NCBI RefSeq assembly: GCF_003987495.1
Contig: NZ_NGJU01000014.1
Span: 1 to 64,000 of the forward strand
DNA length: 64,000 bases
Source: Vagococcus salmoninarum
GTDB lineage: Bacteria > Bacillota > Bacilli > Lactobacillales > Vagococcaceae
Direction of reading: 5' to 3'
Program-made: the position numbers and the translations under genes
Notes under the pieces: generated by a model
The model's database searches: none
Told to the model about the DNA's origin: nothing
What the model saw: the letters and a program-made list of their open reading frames with translations, nothing else
In this document: positions 55,505-64,000 of the stretch, piece after piece
How positions within the stretch are numbered: the first letter of the stretch is position 1
How the letters are laid out: each line of letters opens with the position of its first letter

Positions 55505-56854
55505 GTGTCAGAACAATACTTAACGGTAACTGCCTTAACTAAGTACTTAAAACGCAAATTTGAAGCTGACCCATACTTGGAGCGGGTTTATTTAACTGGT
55601 GAAATATCTAACTTTAGACCTCGAGCCAATGCTCATCAATACTTTAGTTTAAAAGATAACCAAGCTAAAATCTCCGCGATAATGTTTAAAGGGGCCTTTC
55701 AAAAGTTGAAATTTCAACCAAAAGAGGGGATGAAAGTCCTAGTTGTTGGACGGATTTCGCTCTATGAAGCAAGTGGTAATTATCAAATTTATATTGAACA
55801 TATGGAACCAGATGGCGTTGGGGCTTTGTATCAAGCCCTAGCTGAAATGAAAGAGAAATTAGCTAAAGAAGGCTTATTTGAAAGTCCGAAGCAGCTATTA
55901 CCGAAATACCCTAAGAAAATCGCCGTCATCACTAGTCCTAGTGGGGCAGTCATTCGCGATATTATCACAACGGTGCAACGGCGTTATCCGATTGCTCAAT
56001 TAGTTCTCTACCCGACCTTAGTCCAAGGGGATAAAGCGGCAGCTGATATTTGTCGTAACATTCAACGAGTGGAAGAGCAGGGGGATTATGATACGTTGAT
56101 TGTCGCTCGGGGTGGCGGTTCGATTGAAGATCTCTGGCCTTTTAACGAGGAAAGTGTTGCTCGAGCAATCTTTCATGCTAAAACACCAGTGATTTCTTCT
56201 GTCGGTCATGAAACAGACGTGACGATTGCTGACTTAGTAGCTGATGTCCGTGCAGCGACACCTACGGCAGCAGCTGAATTAGCGGTACCAGTTTTTAATG
56301 ATGAGCTACTAAAAATCAAAGAAAAAGAAAACCGCCTAATTAAAAGCTATTCTTATCACCTTAGTCGTCAAAAGCAACGACACCAACATTTGTTAAACTC
56401 TTTTATCTTTACTAATCCGGAACGTTTGTATGAAGGATTTTCAATCAAACTGGATTTATTAAAAGGTAAATTTCAACAAAGTGGTTTGAATCTAGTCAAT
56501 AATAAGTCCCGCTATTTTAATGAAGTCAGTCATCAACTACAATTACAAAGCCCGATTAATCGGGTGCAATCAGAGCAGCAAAAAATATCTAACTTACAAC
56601 AACTACTAAGTAATGAAATAGTCCGTTTAGTTAATAATCGTCACAAGGAGTTTGATCAACTCCTTCAATCATTAGACTTACTAAGCCCCTTAAAAACTAT
56701 GGGACGAGGCTATACTTATGTGACAGAAAAAGAGCAAGTATTGGGCTCTACGAAGGACTTACAAGTCGATCAAACCTTAAAACTACATTTTATCGATGGT
56801 GAAGCAGATGTGCTAGTTACCGATGTGCGAGCAAACAAAGGGGAGGAAAAATAA
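55505..56854 (+). CDS. xseA: exodeoxyribonuclease VII large subunit
   Basis: 449 residues from GTG 55505, nine bases after AGAGGTG; GTG 55493 is inside that site. OB-fold DNA-binding domain (about 5-100), then the nuclease domain with [17 protein letters not shown] (about 203) and [21 protein letters not shown] (about 237; quoted within limit), and a long coiled coil (about 265-385). Degrades single-stranded DNA with XseB, whose gene starts one base later. Confidence 0.95.
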   Translation: MSEQYLTVTALTKYLKRKFEADPYLERVYLTGEISNFRPRANAHQYFSLKDNQAKISAIMFKGAFQKLKFQPKEGMKVLVVGRISLYEASGNYQIYIEHMEPDGVGALYQALAEMKEKLAKEGLFESPKQLLPKYPKKIAVITSPSGAVIRDIITTVQRRYPIAQLVLYPTLVQGDKAAADICRNIQRVEEQGDYDTLIVARGGGSIEDLWPFNEESVARAIFHAKTPVISSVGHETDVTIADLVADVRAATPTAAAELAVPVFNDELLKIKEKENRLIKSYSYHLSRQKQRHQHLLNSFIFTNPERLYEGFSIKLDLLKGKFQQSGLNLVNNKSRYFNEVSHQLQLQSPINRVQSEQQKISNLQQLLSNEIVRLVNNRHKEFDQLLQSLDLLSPLKTMGRGYTYVTEKEQVLGSTKDLQVDQTLKLHFIDGEADVLVTDVRANKGEEK

Positions 56855-56855
56855 G

Positions 56856-57086
56856 ATGGCAAAAGAAAAAGAGTTAACTTTCGAAGAATCAATGGGCGCT
56901 TTAGAAACAATTGTCAAAGAATTAGAACAAGGGGATGTGCCCTTAGAAAAAGCTTTAGAGCAATTTCAAAAAGGCATTGAATTAAGTAAAGTGTGTCAAG
57001 AGACCTTAACGAAAGCTGAAAAAACCTTGACTAAAATTATGACGGAAAATGATGAAGCGGTTGTTTTTGAAGAAGGCGAAGGGTAG
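56856..57086 (+). CDS. xseB: exodeoxyribonuclease VII small subunit
   Basis: 76 residues from ATG 56856 after GGGGAGGAAAAAT; an ORF extension to 56823 lies inside xseA. Helical hairpin with [20 protein letters not shown] and [20 protein letters not shown], the standard XseB sequence. Binds the coiled coil of XseA in many copies. Next gene two bases on. Confidence 0.95.
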   Translation: MAKEKELTFEESMGALETIVKELEQGDVPLEKALEQFQKGIELSKVCQETLTKAEKTLTKIMTENDEAVVFEEGEG

Positions 57087-57088
57087 TC

Positions 57089-57985
57089 ATGGAAAAAGAC
57101 TTACAACTTTTTCAAAGGGAACAGTTACCGAAAATCAAAAAAGAAATCCAAGACTTTTTAAGAGCAACTGCAACTGAAGATCGTTTACTTGAGAGTATGT
57201 TGTACTCGCTTGAAGCAGGTGGGAAACATGTCCGCCCCTTACTTTTACTTGCTACTTTAGATTTTTTTCAAGAACCACTTCAGCAAGGACACTACCAAGT
57301 GGCTGGTGCTTTAGAGATGATCCATACGTACTCATTAATTCATGATGATTTACCAGCCATGGACAATGATGATTTACGACGTGGCAAGCCGACGAATCAT
57401 GTTGTTTTCGGTGAAGGCCAAGCAATTTTAGCTGGTGACGGCTTATTGACAGAAGCTTTCCATTTGATTAGTAACAGCCCTCTTTCAGCAGAAGATAAAG
57501 TCTGGTTAATGAGGGAATTAGCTAAGGGAGCAGGAACTAGTGGGATGATCGCTGGTCAAGTTGCCGATATTGAAGGAGAGCAAAAAGAGTTAACGTTAGC
57601 AGAACTTCAAAGAGTCCACAGTCGCAAAACCGGGGCCTTGATTGAATACGCAGTGATCTCTGGGACTTATTTAACTAAGCAATCAGTTGAAATTGCGGAA
57701 GCCATGAAAGCATATGGTCGTCATTTTGGCATGGCATTTCAAATTAAAGATGATTTGTTAGATGTGATTGGTGATGAAAATCTTATCGGCAAAAAGACGG
57801 GGATGGATGCAGTAAGGCATAAAAGCACTTATACATCTTTATTAGGACTTGAAGGAGCCCAAGCTGCTTTAAGCAGCCATTACCAGCAAGGGATGGCGGC
57901 AATTGCCCAAGTCAAAACAATTAAAGGACGTCAAGGTGAAGAAACGTTGTTAGAAGCGTTATTAGGAACATTAATGACTGTCTAA
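57089..57985 (+). CDS. ispA: farnesyl diphosphate synthase (polyprenyl synthetase)
   Basis: 298 residues. First Asp-rich motif DDLPAMDNDDLRRG (about 91), second Asp-rich motif FQIKDDLLDVIGD (about 225), GGKHVRPLL (about 45) and KPTNHVVFGEGQAILAGDGL (about 106; quoted within limit). Condenses DMAPP/GPP with IPP to farnesyl diphosphate for undecaprenyl lipid and quinone chains. Gene order xseB-ispA-tlyA is the Firmicutes norm. Confidence 0.95.
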   Translation: MEKDLQLFQREQLPKIKKEIQDFLRATATEDRLLESMLYSLEAGGKHVRPLLLLATLDFFQEPLQQGHYQVAGALEMIHTYSLIHDDLPAMDNDDLRRGKPTNHVVFGEGQAILAGDGLLTEAFHLISNSPLSAEDKVWLMRELAKGAGTSGMIAGQVADIEGEQKELTLAELQRVHSRKTGALIEYAVISGTYLTKQSVEIAEAMKAYGRHFGMAFQIKDDLLDVIGDENLIGKKTGMDAVRHKSTYTSLLGLEGAQAALSSHYQQGMAAIAQVKTIKGRQGEETLLEALLGTLMTV

Positions 57986-58000
57986 AGGAAGAAGAGGACT

Positions 58001-58831
58001 ATGAAAAAAGAACGAGTAGACGTCTTAGCTTTTAATCAAGGCTTGTGTGAGACGAGAGAGAAAGCTAAACGGAGTGTCATGGCAGGTTTAGTTTACGATA
58101 GTAATAACGAGCGGATGGATAAGCCAGGAGAAAAAATCTCTGTGGAGACGGAGTTGCATTTAAAAGGGGAAGGGTTGAAGTATGTTTCCCGAGGTGGCTT
58201 AAAATTAGAAAAAGCCTTAGAAGTTTTTGATTTCAACGTCACAGATAAAATTTTATTAGATATTGGTTCCTCCACTGGTGGTTTCACTGATGCTGCCTTA
58301 CAAAATGGCGCTAAAATGAGTTATGCACTTGATGTTGGCTACAATCAACTCGCTTGGAAACTACGGCAAGATGAGCGGGTAGTTGTCATGGAGAAAGTTA
58401 ATTTCAGATATTCGAAACCGGAAGATTTTACGGAAGGTTTGCCAGATATTGCCACGATTGATGTTTCTTTTATTTCTTTAAAACTCATCTTACCAGTCTT
58501 AAAAACGATTATTCGTGATGGCGGTGATGTCATGGCGTTAATTAAACCACAATTCGAAGCAGGCAAAGAGTTAGTCGGTAAAAATGGTGTCATTCGTGAC
58601 CCCCAAGTCCATCAATTAGTCATTGAAAAGATTTTAACTTTCGCAGTGATGGAAGGTTACCAAGTGGTTGGAATTGATTACTCACCGATCAAAGGTGGCG
58701 AAGGCAATATCGAGTTCATCGCTCATTTAAAATGGTCGGAACAAAAATCACCAGAAGTCGTCGATGTTCCTTTGTTAGCAGAAGAAATTGTGAGTAAAGC
58801 CCATCGTGAATTAAAAGTCAAAGCTGACTAA
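58001..58831 (+). CDS. TlyA-family rRNA 2'-O-methyltransferase (YqxC-like)
   Basis: 276 residues. N-terminal S4 RNA-binding domain (about 3-62, ERVDVLAFNQGLCETREKAK), then an FtsJ-like methyltransferase with LLDIGSSTGGFTDAALQNGA (SAM motif, about 86), YALDVGYNQLAWKLR, and VMALIKPQFEAGKE (about 178). Often annotated haemolysin A, but the Mycobacterium enzyme methylates 16S and 23S rRNA; the target here is not known. GGAAGAAGAGG precedes ATG. Confidence 0.9.
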   Translation: MKKERVDVLAFNQGLCETREKAKRSVMAGLVYDSNNERMDKPGEKISVETELHLKGEGLKYVSRGGLKLEKALEVFDFNVTDKILLDIGSSTGGFTDAALQNGAKMSYALDVGYNQLAWKLRQDERVVVMEKVNFRYSKPEDFTEGLPDIATIDVSFISLKLILPVLKTIIRDGGDVMALIKPQFEAGKELVGKNGVIRDPQVHQLVIEKILTFAVMEGYQVVGIDYSPIKGGEGNIEFIAHLKWSEQKSPEVVDVPLLAEEIVSKAHRELKVKAD

Positions 58832-58850
58832 CAGCCTGAAGGAGGTAACT

Positions 58851-59306
58851 ATGAAAAAAGTAGAACGTCAACGCTTGATTAGAAAAATTATTAAAGATTA
58901 CCCAGTCAAAAAACAAGAAGAGTTTGTTGAATTATTGAATCAAAAAGGTGTCGATGTCACTCAAGCGACAATCTCACGGGATATTAAAGACTTGAAGTTA
59001 GTTAAAGTCAGTAATGAGGACGGTTCTTTTTATTATAGTACTTCCCTAGGAAAAACCGCAGCTGACAGTGACAAGCTCAATAAAATGTTACAAGTCTCAG
59101 TTTTGCATTTTGATGTGATGGATAAAAACCTAGTCTTAAAAACGATTCCCGGAAGTGCGACCGCTTTAGGCATGCTTGTGGAGAAAGTTTATGATAAGGA
59201 ATTATTTACTGTCTTAACGACAGACGATAAAGTGTTAATGATTTTTAAAACAGAGCTTAGTGCGGAAACTCTTGAACAGAGTTTAGCGACACTAATTTAT
59301 GGTTAG
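58851..59306 (+). CDS. argR: arginine repressor ArgR/AhrC family
   Basis: 151 residues. Winged-helix DNA-binding domain (about 1-70) with VTQATISRDIKDLKLVKV (about 38) and the hexamer/arginine-binding C-terminal domain with TIPGSATALGMLVEK (about 100) and LTTDDKVLMIF. The GSA.A..... and DD motifs for arginine contact are kept. In lactic acid bacteria several ArgR paralogues occur; this is the recN-linked, AhrC-type copy. AAGGAGGTAACT precedes ATG. Confidence 0.92.
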   Translation: MKKVERQRLIRKIIKDYPVKKQEEFVELLNQKGVDVTQATISRDIKDLKLVKVSNEDGSFYYSTSLGKTAADSDKLNKMLQVSVLHFDVMDKNLVLKTIPGSATALGMLVEKVYDKELFTVLTTDDKVLMIFKTELSAETLEQSLATLIYG

Positions 59307-59317
59307 GAGGTTTGCTG

Positions 59318-60997
59318 ATGTTACAAGAACTATCAATTCAAAATTTTGCGATAATCTCTAACTTAGATGTCTCTTTTAAAGAAGGGATGACGGTCTTAAC
59401 AGGTGAAACCGGCGCTGGTAAATCGATAATTATTGACGCTGTTGGTTTATTAGTCGGCGGGCGAGGCTCAAGTGACTATATTCGCCAAGGCGCTCAAAAG
59501 TGTACGTTACAAGGCCAATTTAGCGTGACGCTAAACCCTAATTTAAGCCGATTGCTGACAGAGTTAGCAATCGAATTAGATGACAATGTGTTAATTGTTT
59601 CCCGGGAAATCCACCGAAGCGGTAAGAATGCTTGTCGCATCAATGGAACCTTAATCAATACCGGTAAATTAAGAGAAATTGGCACCTATTTAGTTGATAT
59701 CCACGGTCAAAATGAGCATCAGGAATTAATGCATGCCGACAGTCATTTAAATTTAGTGGATCAGTTTGGTGGGGAAGAGTTAAAACGACTCTTAGTCAAT
59801 TATCAACTTGCATACAACCAGTACCGGCAAACGTTACAACAAATTAAAGCGAAACGAACAAATGAAAAAGCTTTTGTGCAACGCTTAGACATGTTGAAAT
59901 TTCAATGTGATGAAATTGCCAGTGGGGAATTAACCGTTGGCGAAGAGGTCACTTTAATTGAAGAGCGAAATCGGTTAAGTAATTTTCAGAAAATTGCTGA
60001 TGCTTTAAGTAATAGTTATGAAGCCATCGTTGGTGGAGAAGACAGTAGTCTGGACCGAGTGGGGATGGGGATGAATGAATTAATTGAAATTGAAGACATT
60101 GACACAGAGTACAGTGACATTTCTGAAGTTTTGAAAAACAGTTATTACCAACTCCAAGAAGTTAGTTCAACTATTTCCCGTAGTCTAGATGCTTTAGAAA
60201 TGGACGAAGGCCGCTTAGATGAAGTCGAAACCCGTTTAGCAGTTATTCGTCAGTTGAAGCGCAAATACGGTGAAACAGAAGAGATTATTTTAGCTTATTA
60301 CGAAGAGATTAGTGAAGAATTAGCAGCTGCTGATCAATTAGAAAATCGCAGCGAGCATTTAGAACAACTTCTAGGTGAACAAAAAACAGTCTTAGATATT
60401 GAAAGTCAAAAGCTGACGAGTAAACGTAAGCAAATTAGTAAAAAGTTAGAACAGGCAATTTTGGGCCAATTAAAAGAATTATATATGGATAAAACCGAGT
60501 TCGAAGTCCGTTTTGCCGAAAGTGGTTCAGACAATTACAGTGAAACAGGTGTCGATCAGTTAGAATTTTACATCACGACCAATCCTGGGGAGCCTTTGAA
60601 ACCCTTAGTTAAAGTTGTGTCTGGTGGCGAATTATCACGAGTGATGTTAGCCTTAAAAACAATCTTTTCTCAAAGCCAAGGCATTACGAGTATTGTTTTT
60701 GATGAAGTCGACACTGGAGTGAGTGGCCGAGTGGCTCAAGCAATCGCCAATAAAATTCATCAAGTAGCAGAAAATTCCCAAGTCTTATGTATTACGCATC
60801 TGCCTCAAGTGGCAGCAGTAGCTGATATTCAATACTTTATTGAAAAAACTGTGACAAACCAGCGAACAGAGACTTCTTTAAGACAGTTAGATGCTGAGGA
60901 ACGGGTCTTAGAAGTTGCTAGAATGTTATCAGGTGATGCCATTACGACGTTAACAAAAGAACATGCTCGTGAGTTATTACAATTAGCAAAAAAATAA
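59318..60997 (+). CDS. recN: DNA repair protein RecN
   Basis: 559 residues from ATG 59318, seven bases after TAGGAGG. SMC-like ATPase: Walker A TGETGAGKSIIIDA (about 29), DIHGQNEHQELM (about 128), two coiled-coil arms (about 155-225 and 280-385), signature VVSGGELSRVMLALK (about 435) and Walker B IVFDEVDTGVSG (about 463). Organises broken DNA ends. Last gene of the run; terminator follows at once. Confidence 0.95.
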   Translation: MLQELSIQNFAIISNLDVSFKEGMTVLTGETGAGKSIIIDAVGLLVGGRGSSDYIRQGAQKCTLQGQFSVTLNPNLSRLLTELAIELDDNVLIVSREIHRSGKNACRINGTLINTGKLREIGTYLVDIHGQNEHQELMHADSHLNLVDQFGGEELKRLLVNYQLAYNQYRQTLQQIKAKRTNEKAFVQRLDMLKFQCDEIASGELTVGEEVTLIEERNRLSNFQKIADALSNSYEAIVGGEDSSLDRVGMGMNELIEIEDIDTEYSDISEVLKNSYYQLQEVSSTISRSLDALEMDEGRLDEVETRLAVIRQLKRKYGETEEIILAYYEEISEELAAADQLENRSEHLEQLLGEQKTVLDIESQKLTSKRKQISKKLEQAILGQLKELYMDKTEFEVRFAESGSDNYSETGVDQLEFYITTNPGEPLKPLVKVVSGGELSRVMLALKTIFSQSQGITSIVFDEVDTGVSGRVAQAIANKIHQVAENSQVLCITHLPQVAAVADIQYFIEKTVTNQRTETSLRQLDAEERVLEVARMLSGDAITTLTKEHARELLQLAKK

Positions 60998-61030
60998 AGA
61001 GTTAAGTCAGATTATGACTTAACTCTTTTT
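60996..61030. terminator. terminator between recN and the DUF4044 gene
   Basis: AAAGAGTTAAGTCA pairs with TGACTTAACTCTTT across GATTA, T-run after. Bidirectional by symmetry. Confidence 0.9.
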
Positions 61031-61142
61031 AAAATAAGATGGCAATACTACCAATGACAGTTCCACCAACGATTGCAATAATCATTAGCCAGACAACGAC
61101 TTTAGTAATTTTTGAAAATGTACTTGTTTTTTTATTTCCCAC
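61029..61142 (-). CDS. DUF4044 small membrane protein
   Basis: 37 residues from GTG 61142, nine bases after AAAAGGAGG, ending in TAA at 61031..61029. Sequence starts MGNKKTSTFSKITKVVVWLM and ends VGGTVIGSIAILF: a short basic head and one membrane helix (about 14-36). This is the pattern of DUF4044 proteins of Lactobacillales, whose role is unknown. Too short for most ORF cut-offs. Convergent with recN, sharing its terminator. Confidence 0.8.
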   Translation of the reverse strand: MGNKKTSTFSKITKVVVWLMIIAIVGGTVIGSIAILF

Positions 61143-61274
61143 GAGAACAAACCTCCTTTTGAAATGAGACTGTGTAACGAGCTACTTGGTGCAAAGAGTG
61201 AGTCGATACAAGGATTAACTCATTAGTCAATAGTCATAGTTTACACCTTTTACTACTATGAAAGCAAGGTTTTA

Positions 61275-62228
61275 CTAGAAAAATTTCTTCTTTCGTAAAT
61301 ACCAAAAAGTTAATAAACTAAAAGTGACAGTTAAAATAATCAACCACCAAAAAGCGTTCTTCTCAGTAGCAAAAGGTAACTCAACGTTCATGCCGTAAAT
61401 GCCGCCGATAATCGTCGGAATCGTTAAAACAATCGTAATCACTGTTAAGACTTTCATAACAATGTTCATATTATTGGAAACGATGGCCGAAAACAAATTA
61501 CTTAATTGAGCCAGTAGTTCGGTTTGGATTTTACCAGAGGCAATCGCTTGTTTCGTTTCTACGATGATGTCGTAGAGTGCCCCTTGACTCGCTTCGGAAG
61601 ACATAATTAGTAAAGAGGTGCGAGCATTTTCTAAAACGTGTAAATTTTGTTCTAAGGCGGAATCAAAGTAAACTAAGCTTTTTTGCATGTCCATCAATTG
61701 GAAAAGTTGTTGATTTTCCGTTGCTTGGTGTAACTCGCTTTCGAGATGATCTGTTTTTAGTTTAATCGATTTTAAATAGTAATTAAACAAATCTGAAAAA
61801 TGCCAGGCTAGCTGGATGGCAATCTTTTCAGGTGTCTTGATGTTAGTTTTAAAGGCTTTGCCTTTGACTAAATTTGGAAGCAAATCTAGTGGCACGTTGC
61901 AGCTTGTAATTAATTTGTCTTGGGTCAAAATTAAACTAAAAGGCAAGGCTTCAATTTGTTCAAAGCCACTAGGGCTAATCACGGTCTGGGGAAATTGTAA
62001 TAATAGCAATAAAGGTGTTTCAATCGAGTCTTGTTTAAAGCCTTCATGGCGGGAAATTTCTTGATTATCTAAAACCGCTGATAAGTAGTCACTTGGGAAG
62101 TGGTAATGATTGGTCGTTTCTAAAATCTCTTTAGTCGTAGGTGATTCGATATGAATCCAATCAGCATCCTGCTCCTCAGAGACGGTCTTTAGTTGGTTTT
62201 CTTTGGTTAAGGTAAAGTAAGTTATCAA
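61275..62228 (-). CDS. corA: CorA-family divalent-cation transporter
   Basis: 317 residues. Long cytoplasmic N-terminal domain (1-250) with coiled helices, then two C-terminal membrane segments (about 257-280 and 291-310). The pore signature GMN is in IYGMNVELPF (about 279-288), followed by the periplasmic loop and the basic tail YLRKKKFF. Moves Mg2+ or Co2+. The N-terminal domain is more diverged from E. coli CorA, closer to the lactic-acid-bacteria group. GGATGAGC precedes ATG. Confidence 0.9.
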   Translation of the reverse strand: MITYFTLTKENQLKTVSEEQDADWIHIESPTTKEILETTNHYHFPSDYLSAVLDNQEISRHEGFKQDSIETPLLLLLQFPQTVISPSGFEQIEALPFSLILTQDKLITSCNVPLDLLPNLVKGKAFKTNIKTPEKIAIQLAWHFSDLFNYYLKSIKLKTDHLESELHQATENQQLFQLMDMQKSLVYFDSALEQNLHVLENARTSLLIMSSEASQGALYDIIVETKQAIASGKIQTELLAQLSNLFSAIVSNNMNIVMKVLTVITIVLTIPTIIGGIYGMNVELPFATEKNAFWWLIILTVTFSLLTFWYLRKKKFF

Positions 62229-62513
62229 AATAAGCTCATCCTTTCACTAAAACTAGTTAACTAAAAGGTTACACAATCTTTCGACAATAAGCAACTTCTT
62301 ATTGCCAAAAGCACTTCTTTTAACTATAATTATTAATTGGTTAAAAACAATAAAAGGATAATTACAAACTAGCGAAGATTACATAGAGGTTAGCAGTCAG
62401 AAGTTCGTAATAAATGTCGTGGAAACACAACTAAATTTAAACTGTCTGACATCTGAATGTAACGATTAAAGTGTATAGTTAGTTGTAGTTAGAGAATAGG
62501 AAGGATTAGTAGA

Positions 62514-62882
62514 ATGAAAGCTATACCAATCATCATGTTTTTTTGGTACATATTTCCAATAGTATTGCTATTTGCCTGTAACTTTATTGTACAGTCCCTA
62601 TCTTTAGCAAAAAAATATAAAGTAAAATCTCCAGACATAGCGACTCCTTTCTTATTGATGGGAATCCACGAGTTGTCTACGGACGCCTTTCAAGTCTCGG
62701 CTGTTCCGTATGTGATGATTATGATATTGCTACTTGGTATCGCAATAGCAGTGGCTCATGCTTACTACTATGGTGACATCCAATACAAACGTTTTTTCAA
62801 AATGTTTTGGCGTGTAGTCTTCTTAATCACACTCTTATTATACATTCTTTTGATAATCTTAAACGTTAGTCATTATATGTAA
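62514..62882 (+). CDS. DUF3397 membrane protein
   Basis: 122 residues with four membrane segments (about 5-28, 45-55 weak, 62-86, 97-119). Recognisable phrase DIATPFLLMGIHELS at about 41, with KRFFKMFWRVVFLITLLLY (quoted within limit) near the C-terminus. DUF3397 genes usually stand directly before mraZ in enterococci, as here. Function unknown. AGGAAGGATTAGTAG precedes ATG 62514. The 285 bases before it hold only a short hairpin (CAATAAG/CTTATTG at 62285-62304). Confidence 0.75.
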   Translation: MKAIPIIMFFWYIFPIVLLFACNFIVQSLSLAKKYKVKSPDIATPFLLMGIHELSTDAFQVSAVPYVMIMILLLGIAIAVAHAYYYGDIQYKRFFKMFWRVVFLITLLLYILLIILNVSHYM

Positions 62883-62894
62883 AAATGTAAAATA

Positions 62895-62931
62895 AAAAGC
62901 GACTTAGTCTATTCTAATGTTGCTTTTTTTT
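62895..62931 (+). terminator. weak terminator after the DUF3397 gene
   Basis: AGCGAC pairs with GTTGCT (one wobble) followed by a long T-run. Short stem. Confidence 0.5.
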
Positions 62932-63000
62932 AATGCATGTCGCTCAAAAACACATAAATTTAGACCTTTTCCAGAAAAATACATTTTTTTTGCCTAGAAT

Positions 63001-63050
63001 GTGGTAGAAAGTGGGGGAATGTGGTAGACTAAATATACTATGTGGGTGAG
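63001..63050 (+). promoter_or_regulatory. MraZ-type operator repeats at the mraZ promoter
   Basis: GTGGTA at 63001, GTGGGG at 63011 and GTGGTA at 63021 repeat with a 10-base period, and GTGGGT recurs at 63042. MraZ is known to bind tandem GTGG-type repeats upstream of its own gene. A TATACT box lies at 63034-63039, so binding would cover the promoter. Confidence 0.75.
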
Positions 63051-63063
63051 TGAGGTGTCTGAC

Positions 63064-63495
63064 ATGTTTATGGGAGAATTTAAACATAATATTGATGCTA
63101 AAGGTCGACTAATCATGCCAGCGAAATTTCGTGACGAACTTGGAGAAAAGTTTGTCGTGACTCGAGGGATGGACGGCTGTTTATTTGGTTATCCGCAAAG
63201 TGCTTGGGCAGTTTTAGAAGAAAAATTAAAAGAAATGCCCTTATCTAAAAAAGACGCAAGAACATTTGTCCGCTTTTTCTATTCAGCGGCAACAGAATGT
63301 GAAATTGATAAACAAGGTAGAATTAATTTACCACCAGCTTTAAGAAGTCATGGTGGCTTAGAAAAAGAATGTGTCGTCATCGGTGTTTCTGATCGGATTG
63401 AAATTTGGAGTCAAAGTAAGTGGGACGCCTTTTCAATTGAAGCAGAAGAGAATTTTGATGAACTAGCAGAAACAATGATTGATTTTGGCTTTTAA
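63064..63495 (+). CDS. mraZ: transcriptional regulator MraZ
   Basis: 143 residues from ATG 63064 ([20 protein letters not shown]) after GTGAGGTG; a longer frame from 63040 overlaps that site. Two SpoVT/AbrB-type repeats: [16 protein letters not shown] (about 11) and [20 protein letters not shown] (about 84; quoted within limit). Represses its own division/cell-wall (dcw) cluster. First gene of that cluster, with rsmH 23 bases on. Confidence 0.96.
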   Translation: MFMGEFKHNIDAKGRLIMPAKFRDELGEKFVVTRGMDGCLFGYPQSAWAVLEEKLKEMPLSKKDARTFVRFFYSAATECEIDKQGRINLPPALRSHGGLEKECVVIGVSDRIEIWSQSKWDAFSIEAEENFDELAETMIDFGF

Positions 63496-63518
63496 TGACT
63501 TAGGAAAGGAATGACAGA

Positions 63519-64000
63519 ATGACTGAAGAATTTTCACATGTAACAGTCCTCTTAAATGAAACGGTAGATGAGTTAAATATTAAGCCGTCAGGTGTTTATG
63601 TCGATTGTACTTTAGGTGGCGCAGGCCACAGTGAGTATCTGTTATCCCAATTAGATGAAACAGGTCACTTATATGCCTTTGATCAAGATCAAACAGCAAT
63701 TGATTTTGCTGAAAAAAAATTAGCGCCTTATGTTGAAAAAAACATGGTGACCTTTATTAAATCAAATTTTAAAAACTTAAAAACAGAATTAAATCAATTA
63801 GGCGTAACAGAAGTCGATGGTATCTTATATGATTTAGGAGTTTCTTCTCCTCAATTAGACGAAGCCGAGCGGGGTTTCAGTTACCATCAAGATGCTCCTT
63901 TAGACATGCGCATGGATCAAGAAGCTGAACTAACAGCTAAAGAGTTAATTAACACTTATGATTATCATGAATTAGTTAAAATCTTTTATCGTTACGGTGA
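63519..64000 (+). CDS. rsmH: 16S rRNA (cytosine(1402)-N4)-methyltransferase RsmH, cut by window edge
   Basis: First 160 codons only, from ATG 63519 after AGGAAAGGA. Begins [19 protein letters not shown], with the SAM motif [15 protein letters not shown] (about 29), AFDQDQTAI (about 52) and [21 protein letters not shown] (about 102; quoted within limit), all typical of RsmH. Methylates C1402 N4 in the decoding centre. Open to the window end with no stop. Confidence 0.95.
   Translation, partial: MTEEFSHVTVLLNETVDELNIKPSGVYVDCTLGGAGHSEYLLSQLDETGHLYAFDQDQTAIDFAEKKLAPYVEKNMVTFIKSNFKNLKTELNQLGVTEVDGILYDLGVSSPQLDEAERGFSYHQDAPLDMRMDQEAELTAKELINTYDYHELVKIFYRYG

Overview
The window is a low-GC Firmicutes chromosome segment with strong Lactobacillales/Enterococcaceae character (Enterococcus or Vagococcus type; the genus cannot be fixed from sequence alone). 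Pointers are an ntp-type V-ATPase operon whose c-ring subunit keeps the Na+-ligand residues at Enterococcus hirae numbering, a DUF1827-clpE pair, a two-glycosyltransferase glycolipid operon, an L27 with a cleavable N-terminus next to the Prp protease, and the 3' cluster DUF3397-mraZ-rsmH that opens the division/cell-wall locus. Nearly all of it is ordinary core genome; no phage, CRISPR array, rRNA or secretion island is seen. The only mobile DNA recognised is an IS3-family element cut by the left edge.

Layout. 1-809: IS3 (IS150-like) element with a one-base loss in its frameshift tract. 843-9827: membrane serine hydrolase, rlmD, recX-mutY, an Ntdp-type phosphatase behind a foldable leader, a GNAT, an AI-2E-family permease and a CNNM/CBS transporter. 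9875-14322 (minus): recQ and two membrane-anchored glycosidase-like proteins (beta-propeller and GH3). 14599-17751: prfC, a 205-bp noncoding element with inverted-repeat ends, and a divergent DUF1266/membrane-protein pair. 17860-26817: the V-ATPase unit, with upstream repeats, a near-consensus promoter, a long leader that folds as a transcription attenuator, then ntpFIKECGABD and a terminator; ntpH and ntpJ are not there.

26816-33925: SOS-type YolD/Y-family polymerase operon with a LexA box inside its promoter, DUF1827, clpE with a CtsR operator, a small unknown gene, and ptsH-ptsI. 34130-37534: glycolipid (lipoteichoic-acid anchor) operon. 37613-43818: dehydrogenase, YkuJ-like protein, TPR protein, tig, clpX, ysxC, MazG-like. 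43844-47610: surface protein with an LPKTS sorting signal, class III fbp, O-methyltransferase. 47651-49894: tRNA-Arg(TCT), TetR regulator, and the L21 leader-rplU-prp-rpmA unit. 49982-51769: CLC-type channel and PsiE.

51908-61030 is the conserved Firmicutes run M24 peptidase-efp-Asp23/Gls24-nusB, then folD-xseAB-ispA-tlyA-argR-recN. After it come a 37-residue DUF4044 protein (minus), corA (minus), DUF3397, and mraZ-rsmH, the last running off the right edge. The most interesting signal is the ntp leader: an aptamer-like fold, an antiterminator and a terminator share bases, in front of a pump that the sequence predicts to be Na+-coupled. A sodium-sensing riboswitch is the leading idea, not proven here.
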